A DNA stretch of 64,000 nucleotides from Odontesthes bonariensis (GCF_027942865.1 NC_134510.1:10940743-11004742), one strand, 5' to 3'; counted from the first letter of the stretch, positions 45,299-57,869 are shown. Numbers and translations are program-made. Notes: generated by a model not told the origin, from the sequence alone.

Positions 45299-45381
45299 GT
45301 CAGGATGGCCGAGCGGTCTAAGGCGCTGCGTTCAGGTCGCAGTCTCCCCTGGAGGCGTGGGTTCAAATCCCACTTCTGACA
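45299..45381 (+). tRNA. tRNA-Leu (CAG), unit 51
   Basis: Consensus CAG gene, type B spacer with TTTTCG. Confidence 0.96.
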
Positions 45382-45874
45382 TTGCAGACTTCTCCTAGAG
45401 AAACATTTTCACTGGCAAGGCAACCCAAGTTTACTCCTTGCTTAGCAATACCATGTCGTATTGCTATTCTGCCACTGCATCATCTTGTTTAAAGATTATT
45501 GTGGCCGCTTTACCTCCGAAGAGTTCTTGCTTCCAAATGCTATGCCTACTTTTTGTTTGCCTCAGGAGCCCTGTTAAACAACAGCCAAGACACTTGTTGC
45601 ATGAGAATCTTCTGACCACTGCTCAACAAGCTGTGTTGTCACAACCTTCTACAGTGCTTTGGGCAGGACAGAATCATTAGCAAAAGGCACATTGTTGATT
45701 ATAAGGTCTTGGTTTGCACTTAACACCATAGTAAACGGGAAAGGGCTTTTGACCGAAGAAACCTGGCATCATGTTAGGCTATTTGAAGGGGGCTATTGAC
45801 ATTTAGGCCGAAGATGGGTGAGAGTATCAAAGCAATCATCACTTGGTGGCAGGCAGCTGATAAAAGACCAAGCT

Positions 45875-45946
45875 CTCCCCGTCGGGGAATCGAACCCCAA
45901 TCTTCCGCGTGACAGGCGGAGATACTGTCCATTATACTAACGAGGA
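45875..45946 (-). tRNA. tRNA-Asp (GTC), unit 51, U49
   Basis: U49 form. Confidence 0.95.
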
Positions 45947-46196
45947 ATTTCTGTGTGACTGACACAGTCGTCAGACGAAAAGACAACTATCGCCAAGGAG
46001 TGAAATAAGATTTTGGTTTCCCCTTTCAAGGTGCAGGAAAATTGCTATCACAGTCCCATCACTCAGAAGGAGAGTCTTCCATGAAGCTGCATGCCTCGTC
46101 AATATTCCCCTTCAACACGAACACAACGCAGACCCACATATTCGCTGGAATGATGCCTGGGCCCGCCGACAGTGTCGTCAAATATTCCTTTTAGTA

Positions 46197-46279
46197 GTCA
46201 GGATGGCCGAGCGGTCTAAGGCGCTGCGTTAAGGTCGCAGTCTCCCCTGGAGGCGTGGGTTCAAATCCCACTTCTGACA
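46197..46279 (+). tRNA. tRNA-Leu (AAG), unit 52
   Basis: AAG form, type A spacer; GCAGTCTT trailer. Confidence 0.95.
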
Positions 46280-46772
46280 TTGCAGTCTTCTCCTAGAGAA
46301 CCATTTTCACTGGCAAGGCAACCCAAGTTTACTCCTTGCTTAGCAATACCATGTCGTATTGCTATTCTGCCACTGCATCATCTTGTTTAAAGATTATTGT
46401 GGCCGCTTTACCTCCGAAGAGTTCTTGCTTCCAAATGCTATGCCTACTTTTTGTTTGCCTCAGGAGCCCTGTTAAACAACAGCCAAGACACTTGTTGCAT
46501 GAGAATCTTCTGACCACTGCTCAACAAGCTGTGTTGTCACAACCTTCTACAGTGCTTTGGGCAGGACAGAATCATTAGCAAAAGGCACATTGTTGATTAT
46601 AAGGTCTTGGTTTGCACTTAACACCATAGTAAACGGGAAAGGGCTTTTGACCGAAGAAACCTGGCATCATGTTAGGCTATTTGAAAGGGGCTATTGACAT
46701 TTAGGCCGAAGATGGGTGAGAGTATCAAAGCAATCATCACTTGGTGGCAGGCAGCTGATAAAAGACCAAGCT

Positions 46773-46844
46773 CTCCCCGTCGGGGAATCGAACCCCAATC
46801 TTCCGCGTGACAGGCGGAGATACTGTCCATTATACTAACGAGGA
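46773..46844 (-). tRNA. tRNA-Asp (GTC), unit 52, U49
   Basis: U49 form with GCCTG flank. Confidence 0.95.
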
Positions 46845-47094
46845 ATTTCTGTGTGCCTGACACAGTCGTCAGACGAAAAGACAACTATCGCCAAGGAGTG
46901 AAATAAGATTTTGGTGTCCCGTTTCAAGGTGCAGGAAAATTGCTATCACAGTCCCATTACTCAGAAGGAGAGTCTTCCATGAAGCTGCATGCCTCGTCAA
47001 TATTCCCCTTCAACACGAACACAACGCAGACCCACATATTCGCTGGAATGATGCCTGGGCCCGCCGACAGTGTCATCCAATATTCCTTTTCGTA

Positions 47095-47177
47095 GTCAGG
47101 ATGGCCGAGCGGTCTAAGGCGCTGCGTTCAGGTCGCAGTCTCCCCTGGAGGCGTGGGTTCAAATCCCACTTCTGACA
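47095..47177 (+). tRNA. tRNA-Leu (CAG), unit 53
   Basis: Consensus CAG gene, type B spacer with TTTTCG. Confidence 0.96.
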
Positions 47178-47670
47178 TTGCAGACTTCTCCTAGAGAAAC
47201 ATTTTCACTGGCAAGGCAACCCAAGTTTACTCCTTGCTTAGCAATACCATGTCGTATTGCTATTCTGCCACTGCATCATCTTGTTTAAAGATTATTGTGG
47301 CCGCTTTACCTCCGAAGAGTTCTTGCTTCCAAATGCTATGCCTACTTTTTGTTTGCCTCAGGAGCCCTGTTAAACAACAGCCAAGACACTTGTTGCATGA
47401 GAATCTTCTGACCACTGCTCAACAAGCTGTGTTGTCACAACCTTCTACAGTGCTTTGGGCAGGACAGAATCATTAGCAAAAGGCACATTGTTGATTATAA
47501 GGTCTTGGTTTGCACTTAACACCATAGTAAACGGGAAAGGGCTTTTGACCGAAGAAACCTGGCATCATGTTAGGCTATTTGAAGGGGGCTATTGACATTT
47601 AGGCCGAAGATGGGTGAGAGTATCAAAGCAATCATCACTTGGTGGCAGGCAGCTGATAAAAGACCAAGCT

Positions 47671-47742
47671 CTCCCCGTCGGGGAATCGAACCCCAATCTT
47701 CCGCGTGACAGGCGGAGATACTGTCCATTATACTAACGAGGA
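47671..47742 (-). tRNA. tRNA-Asp (GTC), unit 53, U49
   Basis: U49 form. Confidence 0.95.
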
Positions 47743-47992
47743 ATTTCTGTGTGACTGACACAGTCGTCAGACGAAAAGACAACTATCGCCAAGGAGTGAA
47801 ATAAGATTTTGGTTTCCCCTTTCAAGGTGCAGGAAAATTGCTATCACAGTCCCATCACTCAGAAGGAGAGTCTTCCATGAAGCTGCATGCCTCGTCAATA
47901 TTCCCCTTCAACACGAACACAACGCAGACCCACATATTCGCTGGAATGATGCCTGGGCCCGCCGACAGTGTCGTCAAATATTCCTTTTAGTA

Positions 47993-48075
47993 GTCAGGAT
48001 GGCCGAGCGGTCTAAGGCGCTGCGTTAAGGTCGCAGTCTCCCCTGGAGGCGTGGGTTCAAATCCCACTTCTGACA
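47993..48075 (+). tRNA. tRNA-Leu (AAG), unit 54
   Basis: AAG form, type A spacer; GCAGTCTT trailer; starts another AAG triplet (units 54-56). Confidence 0.95.
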
Positions 48076-48568
48076 TTGCAGTCTTCTCCTAGAGAACCAT
48101 TTTCACTGGCAAGGCAACCCAAGTTTACTCCTTGCTTAGCAATACCATGTCGTATTGCTATTCTGCCACTGCATCATCTTGTTTAAAGATTATTGTGGCC
48201 GCTTTACCTCCGAAGAGTTCTTGCTTCCAAATGCTATGCCTACTTTTTGTTTGCCTCAGGAGCCCTGTTAAACAACAGCCAAGACACTTGTTGCATGAGA
48301 ATCTTCTGACCACTGCTCAACAAGCTGTGTTGTCACAACCTTCTACAGTGCTTTGGGCAGGACAGAATCATTAGCAAAAGGCACATTGTTGATTATAAGG
48401 TCTTGGTTTGCACTTAACACCATAGTAAACGGGAAAGGGCTTTTGACCGAAGAAACCTGGCATCATGTTAGGCTATTTGAAAGGGGCTATTGACATTTAG
48501 GCCGAAGATGGGTGAGAGTATCAAAGCAATCATCACTTGGTGGCAGGCAGCTGATAAAAGACCAAGCT

Positions 48569-48640
48569 CTCCCCGTCGGGGAATCGAACCCCAATCTTCC
48601 GCGTGACAGGCGGAGATACTGTCCATTATACTAACGAGGA
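48569..48640 (-). tRNA. tRNA-Asp (GTC), unit 54, U49
   Basis: U49 form. Confidence 0.95.
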
Positions 48641-48890
48641 ATTTCTGTGTGACTGACACAGTCGTCAGACGAAAAGACAACTATCGCCAAGGAGTGAAAT
48701 AAGATTTTGGTTTCCCCTTTCAAGGTGCAGGAAAATTGCTATCACAGTCCCATCACTCAGAAGGAGAGTCTTCCATGAAGCTGCATGCCTCGTCAATATT
48801 CCCCTTCAACACGAACACAACGCAGACCCACATATTCGCTGGAATGATGCCTGGGCCCGCCGACAGTGTCGTCAAATATTCCTTTTAGTA

Positions 48891-48973
48891 GTCAGGATGG
48901 CCGAGCGGTCTAAGGCGCTGCGTTAAGGTCGCAGTCTCCCCTGGAGGCGTGGGTTCAAATCCCACTTCTGACA
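48891..48973 (+). tRNA. tRNA-Leu (AAG), unit 55
   Basis: AAG form, type A spacer. Confidence 0.95.
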
Positions 48974-49466
48974 TTGCAGACTTCTCCTAGAGAACCATTT
49001 TCACTGGCAAGGCAACCCAAGTTTACTCCTTGCTTAGCAATACCATGTCGTATTGCTATTCTGCCACTGCATCATCTTGTTTAAAGATTATTGTGGCCGC
49101 TTTACCTCCGAAGAGTTCTTGCTTCCAAATGCTATGCCTACTTTTTGTTTGCCTCAGGAGCCCTGTTAAACAACAGCCAAGACACTTGTTGCATGAGAAT
49201 CTTCTGACCACTGCTCAACAAGCTGTGTTGTCACAACCTTCTACAGTGCTTTGGGCAGGACAGAATCATTAGCAAAAGGCACATTGTTGATTATAAGGTC
49301 TTGGTTTGCACTTAACACCATAGTAAACGGGAAAGGGCTTTTGACCAAAGCAACCTGGCCTCATGTTAGGCTATTTGAAGGGGGCTATTGACATTTAGGC
49401 CGAAGATGGGTGAGAGTATCAAAACAATCATCACTTGGTGGCAGGCAGCTGATAAAAGACCAAGCT

Positions 49467-49538
49467 CTCCCCGTCGGGGAATCGAACCCCGATCTTCCGC
49501 GTGACAGGCGGAGATACTGTCCATTATACTAACGAGGA
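49467..49538 (-). tRNA. tRNA-Asp (GTC), unit 55, C49
   Basis: C49 form, GTACCTG flank. Confidence 0.95.
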
Positions 49539-49788
49539 ATTTCTGTGTACCTGACACAGTCGTCAGACGAAAAGACAACTATCGCCAAGGAGTGAAATAA
49601 GATTTTGGTGTCCCGTTTCAAGGTGCAGGAAAATTGCTATCACAGTCCCATCACTCAGAAGGAGAGTCTTCCATGAAGCTGCATGCCTCGTCAATATTCC
49701 CCTTCAACACGAACACAACGCAGACCCACATATTCGCTGGAATGATGCCTGGGCCCGCCAACAGTGTCGTCAAATATTCCTTTTAGTA

Positions 49789-49871
49789 GTCAGGATGGCC
49801 GAGCGGTCTAAGGCGCTGCGTTAAGGTTGCAGTCTCCCCTGGAGGCGTGGGTTCAAATCCCACTTCTGACA
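49789..49871 (+). tRNA. tRNA-Leu (AAG), unit 56, T39 variant
   Basis: T39 form; counterpart of units 18 and 26. Confidence 0.93.
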
Positions 49872-50364
49872 TTGCAGACTTCTCCTAGAGAACCATTTTC
49901 ACTGGCAAGGCAACCCAAGTTTACTCCTTGCTTAGCAATACCATGTCGTATTGCTATTCTGCCACTGCATCATCTTGTTTAAAGATTATTGTGGCCGCTT
50001 TACCTCCGAAGAGTTCTTGCTTCCAAATGCTATGCCCACTTTTTGTTTGCCTCAGGAGCCCTGTTAAACAACAGCCAAGACACTTGTTGCATGAGAATCT
50101 TCTGACCACTGCTCAACAAGCTGTGTTGTCACAACCTTCCACAGTGCTTTGGGCAGGACAGAATCATTAGCAAAAGGCACATTGTTGATTATAAGGTCTT
50201 GGTTTGCACTTAACACCATAGTAAACGGGAAAGGGCTTTTGACCAAAGCAACCTGGCCTCATGTTAGGCTATTTGAAGGGGGCTATTGACATTTAGGCCG
50301 AAGATGGGTGAGAGTATCAAAACAATCATCACTTGGTGGCAGGCAGCTGATAAAAGACCAAGCT

Positions 50365-50436
50365 CTCCCCGTCGGGGAATCGAACCCCGATCTTCCGCGT
50401 GACAGGCGGAGATACTGTCCATTATACTAACGAGGA
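50365..50436 (-). tRNA. tRNA-Asp (GTC), unit 56, C49
   Basis: C49 form; CAGATGAA flank. Confidence 0.95.
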
Positions 50437-50686
50437 ATTTCTGTGTACCTGACACAGTCGTCAGATGAAAAGACAACTATCGCCAAGGAGTGAAATAAGA
50501 TTTTGGTGTCCCGTTTCAAGGTGCAGGAAAATTGCTATCACAGTCCCATTACTCAGAAGGAGAGTCTTCCATGAAGCTGCATGCCTCGTCAATATTCCCC
50601 TTCAACACGAACACAACGCAGACCCACATATTCGCTGGAATGATGCCTGGGCCCGCCGACAGTGTCATCCAATATTCCTTTTAGTA

Positions 50687-50769
50687 GTCAGGATGGCCGA
50701 GCGGTCTAAGGCGCTGCGTTCAGGTCGCAGTCTCCCCTGGAGGCGTGGGTTCAAATCCCACTTCTGACA
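50687..50769 (+). tRNA. tRNA-Leu (CAG), unit 57
   Basis: Consensus CAG gene, type B spacer with TTTTAG. Confidence 0.96.
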
Positions 50770-51262
50770 TTGCAGACTTCTCCTAGAGAAACATTTTCAC
50801 TGGCAAGGCAACCCAAGTTTACTCCTTGCTTAGCAATACCATGTCGTATTGCTATTCTGCCACTGCATCATCTTGTTTAAAGATTATTGTGGCCGCTTTA
50901 CCTCCGAAGAGTTCTTGCTTCCAAATGCTATGCCTACTATTTGTTTGCCTCAGGAGCCCTGTTAAACAACAGCCAAGACACTTGTTGCATGAGAATCTTC
51001 TGACCACTGCTCAACAAGCTGTGTTGTCACAACCTTCTACAGTGCTTTGGGCAGGACAGAATCATTAGCAAAAGGCACATTGTTGATTATAAGGTCTTGG
51101 TTTGCACTTAACACCATAGTAAACGGGAAAGAGCTTTTGACCGAAGAAACCTGGCCTCATGTTAGGCTATTTGAAGGGGGCTATTGACATTTAGGCCGAA
51201 GATGGGTGAGAGTATCAAAGCAATCATCACTTGGTGGCAGGCAGCTGATAAAAGACCAAGCT

Positions 51263-51334
51263 CTCCCCGTCGGGGAATCGAACCCCGATCTTCCGCGTGA
51301 CAGGCGGAGATACTGTCCATTATACTAACGAGGA
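51263..51334 (-). tRNA. tRNA-Asp (GTC), unit 57, C49
   Basis: C49 form with GACTG flank. Confidence 0.95.
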
Positions 51335-51584
51335 ATTTCTGTGTGACTGACACAGTCGTCAGACGAAAAGACAACTATCGCCAAGGAGTGAAATAAGATT
51401 TTGGTGTCCCCTTTCAAGGTGCAGGAAAATTGCTATCACAGTCCCATCACTCAGAAGGAGAGTCTTCCATGAAGCTGCATGCCTCGTCAATATTCCCCTT
51501 CAACACGAACACAACGCAGACCCACATATTCGCTGGAATGATGCCTGGGCCCGCCAACAGTGTCGTCAAATATTCCTTTTAGTA

Positions 51585-51667
51585 GTCAGGATGGCCGAGC
51601 GGTCTAAGGCGCTGCGTTAAGGTTGCAGTCTCCCCTGGAGGCGTGGGTTCAAATCCCACTTCTGACA
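51585..51667 (+). tRNA. tRNA-Leu (AAG), unit 58, T39 variant
   Basis: T39 form; counterpart of units 20 and 28. Confidence 0.93.
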
Positions 51668-52160
51668 TTGCAGACTTCTCCTAGAGAACCATTTTCACTG
51701 GCAAGGCAACCCAAGTTTACTCCTTGCTTAGCAATACCATGTCGTATTGCTATTCTGCCACTGCATCATCTTGTTTAAAGATTATTGTGGCCGCTTTACC
51801 TCCGAAGAGTTCTTGCTTCCAAATGCTATGCCCACTTTTTGTTTGCCTCAGGAGCCCTGTTAAACAACAGCCAAGACACTTGTTGCATGAGAATCTTCTG
51901 ACCACTGCTCAACAAGCTGTGTTGTCACAACCTTCTACAGTGCTTTGGGCAGGACAGAATCATTAGCAAAAGGCACATTGTTGATTATAAGGTCTTGGTT
52001 TGCACTTAACACCATAGTAAACGGGAAAGGGCTTTTGACCGAAGAAACCTGGCATCATGTTAGGCTATTTGAAGGGGGCTATTGACATTTAGGCCGAAGA
52101 TGGGTGAGAGTATCAAAGCAATCATCACTTGGTGGCAGGCAGCTGATAAAAGACCAAGCT

Positions 52161-52232
52161 CTCCCCGTCGGGGAATCGAACCCCGATCTTCCGCGTGACA
52201 GGCGGAGATACTGTCCATTATACTAACGAGGA
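52161..52232 (-). tRNA. tRNA-Asp (GTC), unit 58, C49
   Basis: C49 form. Confidence 0.95.
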
Positions 52233-52355
52233 ATTTCTGTGTGCCTGACACAGTCGTCAGACGAAAAGACAACTATCGCCAAGGAGTGAAATAAGATTTT
52301 GGTGTCCCGTTTCAAGGTGCAGGAAAATTGCTATCACAGTCCCATTACTCAGAAG

Positions 52356-52361
52356 CTGCAG
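52356..52361. other. Palindrome-making cluster, upstream of unit 59
   Basis: Same change, 26,935 bp from the unit 29 copy. Confidence 0.85.
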
Positions 52362-52482
52362 CTTCCATGAAGCTGCATGCCTCGTCAATATTCCCCTTCA
52401 ACACGAACACAACGCAGACCCACATATTCGCTGGAATGATGCCTGGGCCCGCCGACAGTGTCATCCAATATTCCTTTTCGTA

Positions 52483-52565
52483 GTCAGGATGGCCGAGCGG
52501 TCTAAGGCGCTGCGTTCAGGTCGCAGTCTCCCCTGGAGGCGTGGGTTCAAATCCCACTTCTGACA
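52483..52565 (+). tRNA. tRNA-Leu (CAG), unit 59
   Basis: Consensus CAG gene; CTGCAG palindrome upstream. Confidence 0.96.
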
Positions 52566-53058
52566 TTGCAGACTTCTCCTAGAGAAACATTTTCACTGGC
52601 AAGGCAACCCAAGTTTACTCCTTGCTTAGCAATACCATGTCGTATTGCTATTCTGCCACTGCATCATCTTGTTTAAAGATTATTGTGGCCGCTTTACCTC
52701 CGAAGAGTTCTTGCTTCCAAATGCTATGCCTACTATTTGTTTGCCTCAGGAGCCCTGTTAAACAACAGCCAAGACACTTGTTGCATGAGAATCTTCTGAC
52801 CACTGCTCAACAAGCTGTGTTGTCACAACCTTCTACAGTGCTTTGGGCAGGACAGAATCATTAGCAAAAGGCACATTGTTGATTATAAGGTCTTGGTTTG
52901 CACTTAACACCATAGTAAACGGGAAAGGGCTTTTGACCGAAGAAACCTGGCATCATGTTAGGCTATTTGAAGGGGGCTATTGACATTTAGGCCGAAGATG
53001 GGTGAGAGTATCAAAGCAATCATCACTTGGTGGCAGGCAGCTGATAAAAGACCAAGCT

Positions 53059-53130
53059 CTACCCCTCGGGGAATCGAACCCCGATCTTCCGCGTGACAGG
53101 CGGAGATACTGTCCATTATACTAACGAGGA
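53059..53130 (-). tRNA. tRNA-Asp (GTC), unit 59, acceptor mismatches
   Basis: Mismatched form, C38 intact. Confidence 0.8.
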
Positions 53131-53380
53131 ATTTCTGTGTGCCTGACACAGTCGTCAGACGAAAAGACAACTATCGCCAAGGAGTGAAATAAGATTTTGG
53201 TGTCCCGTTTCAAGGTGCAGGAAAATTGCTATCACAGTCCCATTACTCAGAAGGAGAGTCTTCCATGAAGCTGCATGCCTCGTCAATATTCCCCTTCAAC
53301 ACGAACACAACGCAGACCCACATATTCGCTGGAATGATGCCTGGGCCCGCCGACAGTGTCATCCAATATTCCTTTTCGTA

Positions 53381-53463
53381 GTCAGGATGGCCGAGCGGTC
53401 TAAGGCGCTGCGTTCAGGTCGCAGTCTCCCCTGGAGGCGTGGGTTCAAATCCCACTTCTGACA
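53381..53463 (+). tRNA. tRNA-Leu (CAG), unit 60
   Basis: Consensus CAG gene, type B spacer with TTTTCG. Confidence 0.96.
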
Positions 53464-53956
53464 TTGCAGACTTCTCCTAGAGAAACATTTTCACTGGCAA
53501 GGCAACCCAAGTTTACTCCTTGCTTAGCAATACCATGTCGTATTGCTATTCTGCCACTGCATCATCTTGTTTAAAGATTATTGTGGCCGCTTTACCTCCG
53601 AAGAGTTCTTGCTTCCAAATGCTATGCCTACTTTTTGTTTGCCTCAGGAGCCCTGTTAAACAACAGCCAAGACACTTGTTGCATGAGAATCTTCTGACCA
53701 CTGCTCAACAAGCTGTGTTGTCACAACCTTCTACAGTGCTTTGGGCAGGACAGAATCATTAGCAAAAGGCACATTGTTGATTATAAGGTCTTGGTTTGCA
53801 CTTAACACCATAGTAAACGGGAAAGGGCTTTTGACCGAAGAAACCTGGCATCATGTTAGGCTATTTGAAGGGGGCTATTGACATTTAGGCCGAAGATGGG
53901 TGAGAGTATCAAAGCAATCATCACTTGGTGGCAGGCAGCTGATAAAAGACCAAGCT

Positions 53957-54028
53957 CTCCCCGTCGGGGAATCGAACCCCAATCTTCCGCGTGACAGGCG
54001 GAGATACTGTCCATTATACTAACGAGGA
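53957..54028 (-). tRNA. tRNA-Asp (GTC), unit 60, U49
   Basis: U49 form; GAACAC flank. Confidence 0.95.
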
Positions 54029-54278
54029 ATTTCTGTGTGACTGACACAGTCGTCAGACGAAAAGAACACTATCGCCAAGGAGTGAAATAAGATTTTGGTT
54101 TCCCCTTTCAAGGTGCAGGAAAATTGCTATCACAGTCCCATCACTCAGAAGGAGAGTCTTCCATGAAGCTGCATGCCTCGTCAATATTCCCCTTCAACAC
54201 GAACACAACGCAGACCCACATATTCGCTGGAATGATGCCTGGGCCCGCCGACAGTGTCGTCAAATATTCCTTTTAGTA

Positions 54279-54361
54279 GTCAGGATGGCCGAGCGGTCTA
54301 AGGCGCTGCGTTAAGGTCGCAGTCTCCCCTGGAGGCGTGGGTTCAAATCCCACTTCTGACA
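54279..54361 (+). tRNA. tRNA-Leu (AAG), unit 61
   Basis: AAG form, type A spacer; GCAGTCTT trailer. Confidence 0.95.
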
Positions 54362-54854
54362 TTGCAGTCTTCTCCTAGAGAACCATTTTCACTGGCAAGG
54401 CAACCCAAGTTTACTCCTTGCTTAGCAATACCATGTCGTATTGCTATTCTGCCACTGCATCATCTTGTTTAAAGATTATTGTGGCCGCTTTACCTCCGAA
54501 GAGTTCTTGCTTCCAAATGCTATGCCTACTTTTTGTTTGCCTCAGGAGCCCTGTTAAACAACAGCCAAGACACTTGTTGCATGAGAATCTTCTGACCACT
54601 GCTCAACAAGCTGTGTTGTCACAACCTTCTACAGTGCTTTGGGCAGGACAGAATCATTAGCAAAAGGCACATTGTTGATTATAAGGTCTTGGTTTGCACT
54701 TAACACCATAGTAAACGGGAAAGGGCTTTTGACCGAAGAAACCTGGCATCATGTTAGGCTATTTGAAGGGGGCTATTGACATTTAGGCCGAAGATGGGTG
54801 AGAGTATCAAAGCAATCATCACTTGGTGGCAGGCAGCTGATAAAAGACCAAGCT

Positions 54855-54926
54855 CTCCCCGTCGGGGAATCGAACCCCAATCTTCCGCGTGACAGGCGGA
54901 GATACTGTCCATTATACTAACGAGGA
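54855..54926 (-). tRNA. tRNA-Asp (GTC), unit 61, U49
   Basis: U49 form with GCCTG flank. Confidence 0.95.
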
Positions 54927-55049
54927 ATTTCTGTGTGCCTGACACAGTCGTCAGACGAAAAGACAACTATCGCCAAGGAGTGAAATAAGATTTTGGTGTC
55001 CCGTTTCAAGGTGCAGGAAAATTGCTATCACAGTCCCATTACTCAGAAG

Positions 55050-55055
55050 CTGCAG
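55050..55055. other. Palindrome-making cluster, upstream of unit 62
   Basis: Same change, 26,935 bp from the unit 32 copy. Confidence 0.85.
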
Positions 55056-55176
55056 CTTCCATGAAGCTGCATGCCTCGTCAATATTCCCCTTCAACACGA
55101 ACACAACGCAGACCCACATATTCGCTGGAATGATGCCTGGGCCCGCCGACAGTGTCATCCAATATTCCTTTTCGTA

Positions 55177-55259
55177 GTCAGGATGGCCGAGCGGTCTAAG
55201 GCGCTGCGTTCAGGTCGCAGTCTCCCCTGGAGGCGTGGGTTCAAATCCCACTTCTGACA
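55177..55259 (+). tRNA. tRNA-Leu (CAG), unit 62
   Basis: Consensus CAG gene; CTGCAG palindrome upstream. Confidence 0.96.
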
Positions 55260-55752
55260 TTGCAGACTTCTCCTAGAGAACCATTTTCACTGGCAAGGCA
55301 ACCCAAGTTTACTCCTTGCTTAGCAATACCATGTCGTATTGCTATTCTGCCACTGCATCATCTTGTTTAAAGATTATTGTGGCCGCTTTACCTCCGAAGA
55401 GTTCTTGCTTCCAAATGCTATGCCCACTTTTTGTTTGCCTCAGGAGCCCTGTTAAACAACAGCCAAGACACTTGTTGCATGAGAATCTTCTGACCACTGC
55501 TCAACAAGCTGTGTTGTCACAACCTTCTACAGTGCTTTGGGCAGGACAGAATCATTAGCAAAAGGCACATTGTTGATTATAAGGTCTTGGTTTGCACTTA
55601 ACACCATAGTAAACGGGAAAGGGCTTTTGACCGAAGAAACCTGGCATCATGTTAGGCTATTTGAAGGGGGCTATTGACATTTAGGCCGAAGATGGGTGAG
55701 AGTATCAAAGCAATCATCACTTGGTGGCAGGCAGCTGATAAAAGACCAAGCT

Positions 55753-55824
55753 CTCCCCGTCGGGGAATCGAACCCCGATCTTCCGCGTGACAGGCGGAGA
55801 TACTGTCCATTATACTAACGAGGA
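55753..55824 (-). tRNA. tRNA-Asp (GTC), unit 62, C49
   Basis: C49 form. Confidence 0.95.
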
Positions 55825-55947
55825 ATTTCTGTGTGCCTGACACAGTCGTCAGACGAAAAGACAACTATCGCCAAGGAGTGAAATAAGATTTTGGTGTCCC
55901 GTTTCAAGGTGCAGGAAAATTGCTATCACAGTCCCATTACTCAGAAG

Positions 55948-55953
55948 CTGCAG
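55948..55953. other. Palindrome-making cluster, upstream of unit 63
   Basis: Same change, 26,935 bp from the unit 33 copy. Confidence 0.85.
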
Positions 55954-56074
55954 CTTCCATGAAGCTGCATGCCTCGTCAATATTCCCCTTCAACACGAAC
56001 ACAACGCAGACCCACATATTCGCTGGAATGATGCCTGGGCCCGCCGACAGTGTCATCCAATATTCCTTTTCGTA

Positions 56075-56157
56075 GTCAGGATGGCCGAGCGGTCTAAGGC
56101 GCTGCGTTCAGGTCGCAGTCTCCCCTGGAGGCGTGGGTTCAAATCCCACTTCTGACA
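56075..56157 (+). tRNA. tRNA-Leu (CAG), unit 63
   Basis: Consensus CAG gene; CTGCAG palindrome upstream. Confidence 0.96.
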
Positions 56158-56650
56158 TTGCAGACTTCTCCTAGAGAACCATTTTCACTGGCAAGGCAAC
56201 CCAAGTTTACTCCTTGCTTAGCAATACCATGTCGTATTGCTATTCTGCCACTGCATCATCTTGTTTAAAGATTATTGTGGCCGCTTTACCTCCGAAGAGT
56301 TCTTGCTTCCAAATGCTATGCCTACTTTTTGTTTGCCTCAGGAGCCCTGTTAAACAACAGCCAAGACACTTGTTGCATGAGAATCTTCTGACCACTGCTC
56401 AACAAGCTGTGTTGTCACAACCTTCTACAGTGCTTTGGGCAGGACAGAATCATTAGCAAAAGGCACATTGTTGATTATAAGGTCTTGGTTTGCACTTAAC
56501 ACCATAGTAAACGGGAAAGGGCTTTTGACCGAAGAAACCTGGCATCATGTTAGGCTATTTGAAGGGGGCTATTGACATTTAGGCCGAAGATGGGTGAGAG
56601 TATCAAAGCAATCATCACTTGGTGGCAGGCAGCTGATAAAAGACCAAGCT

Positions 56651-56722
56651 CTCCCCGTCGGGGAATCGAACCCCAATCTTCCGCGTGACAGGCGGAGATA
56701 CTGTCCATTATACTAACGAGGA
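56651..56722 (-). tRNA. tRNA-Asp (GTC), unit 63, U49
   Basis: U49 form. Confidence 0.95.
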
Positions 56723-56972
56723 ATTTCTGTGTGACTGACACAGTCGTCAGACGAAAAGACAACTATCGCCAAGGAGTGAAATAAGATTTTGGTTTCCCCT
56801 TTCAAGGTGCAGGAAAATTGCTATCACAGTCCCATCACTCAGAAGGAGAGTCTTCCATGAAGCTGCATGCCTCGTCAATATTCCCCTTCAACACGAACAC
56901 AACGCAGACCCACATATTCGCTGGAATGATGCCTGGGCCCGCCGACAGTGTCGTCAAATATTCCTTTTAGTA

Positions 56973-57055
56973 GTCAGGATGGCCGAGCGGTCTAAGGCGC
57001 TGCGTTAAGGTCGCAGTCTCCCCTGGAGGCGTGGGTTCAAATCCCACTTCTGACA
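56973..57055 (+). tRNA. tRNA-Leu (AAG), unit 64
   Basis: AAG form, type A spacer; 897-bp unit. Confidence 0.95.
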
Positions 57056-57547
57056 TTGCAGTCTTCTCCTAGAGAAACATTTTCACTGGCAAGGCAACCC
57101 AAGTTTACTCCTTGCTTAGCAATACCATGTCGTATTGCTATTCTGCCACTGCATCATCTTGTTTAAAGATTATTGTGGCCGCTTTACCTCCGAAGAGTTC
57201 TTGCTTCCAAATGCTATGCCTACTTTTTGTTTGCCTCAGGAGCCCTGTTAAACAACAGCCAAGACACTTGTTGCATGAGAATCTTCTGACCACTGCTCAA
57301 CAAGCTGTGTTGTCACAACCTTCTACAGTGCTTTGGGCAGGACAGAATCATTAGCAAAAGCACATTGTTGATTATAAGGTCTTGGTTTGCACTTAACACC
57401 ATAGTAAACGGGAAAGGGCTTTTGACCAAAGCAACCTGGCCTCATGTTAGGCTATTTGAAGGGGGCTATTGACATTTAGACCGAAGATGGGTGAGAGTAT
57501 CAAAACAATCATCACTTGGTGGCAGGCAGCTGATAAAAGACCAAGCT

Positions 57548-57619
57548 CTCCCCGTCGGGGAATCGAACCCCGATCTTCCGCGTGACAGGCGGAGATACTG
57601 TCCATTATACTAACGAGGA
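57548..57619 (-). tRNA. tRNA-Asp (GTC), unit 64, C49
   Basis: C49 form after the 1-bp-deleted spacer. Confidence 0.95.
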
Positions 57620-57869
57620 ATTTCTGTGTGCCTGACACAGTCGTCAGACGAAAAGACAACTATCGCCAAGGAGTGAAATAAGATTTTGGTGTCCCGTTTC
57701 AAGGTGCAGGAAAATTGCTATCACAGTCCCATTACTCAGAAGGAGAGTCTTCCATGAAGCTGCATGCCTCGTCAATATTCCCCTTCAACACGAACACAAC
57801 GCAGACCCACATATTCGCTGGAATGATGCCTGGGCCCGCCGACAGTGTCATCCAATATTCCTTTTCGTA

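Larger units (their letters stand above)
43323..46853 (+). repeat. Segment shared with ~11.0-14.5 kb
   Basis: Units 49-52 repeat the marker order of units 13-16. The match ends near Asp 52, whose 5' flank reads GCCTG where unit 16 reads GACTG. Confidence 0.65.
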
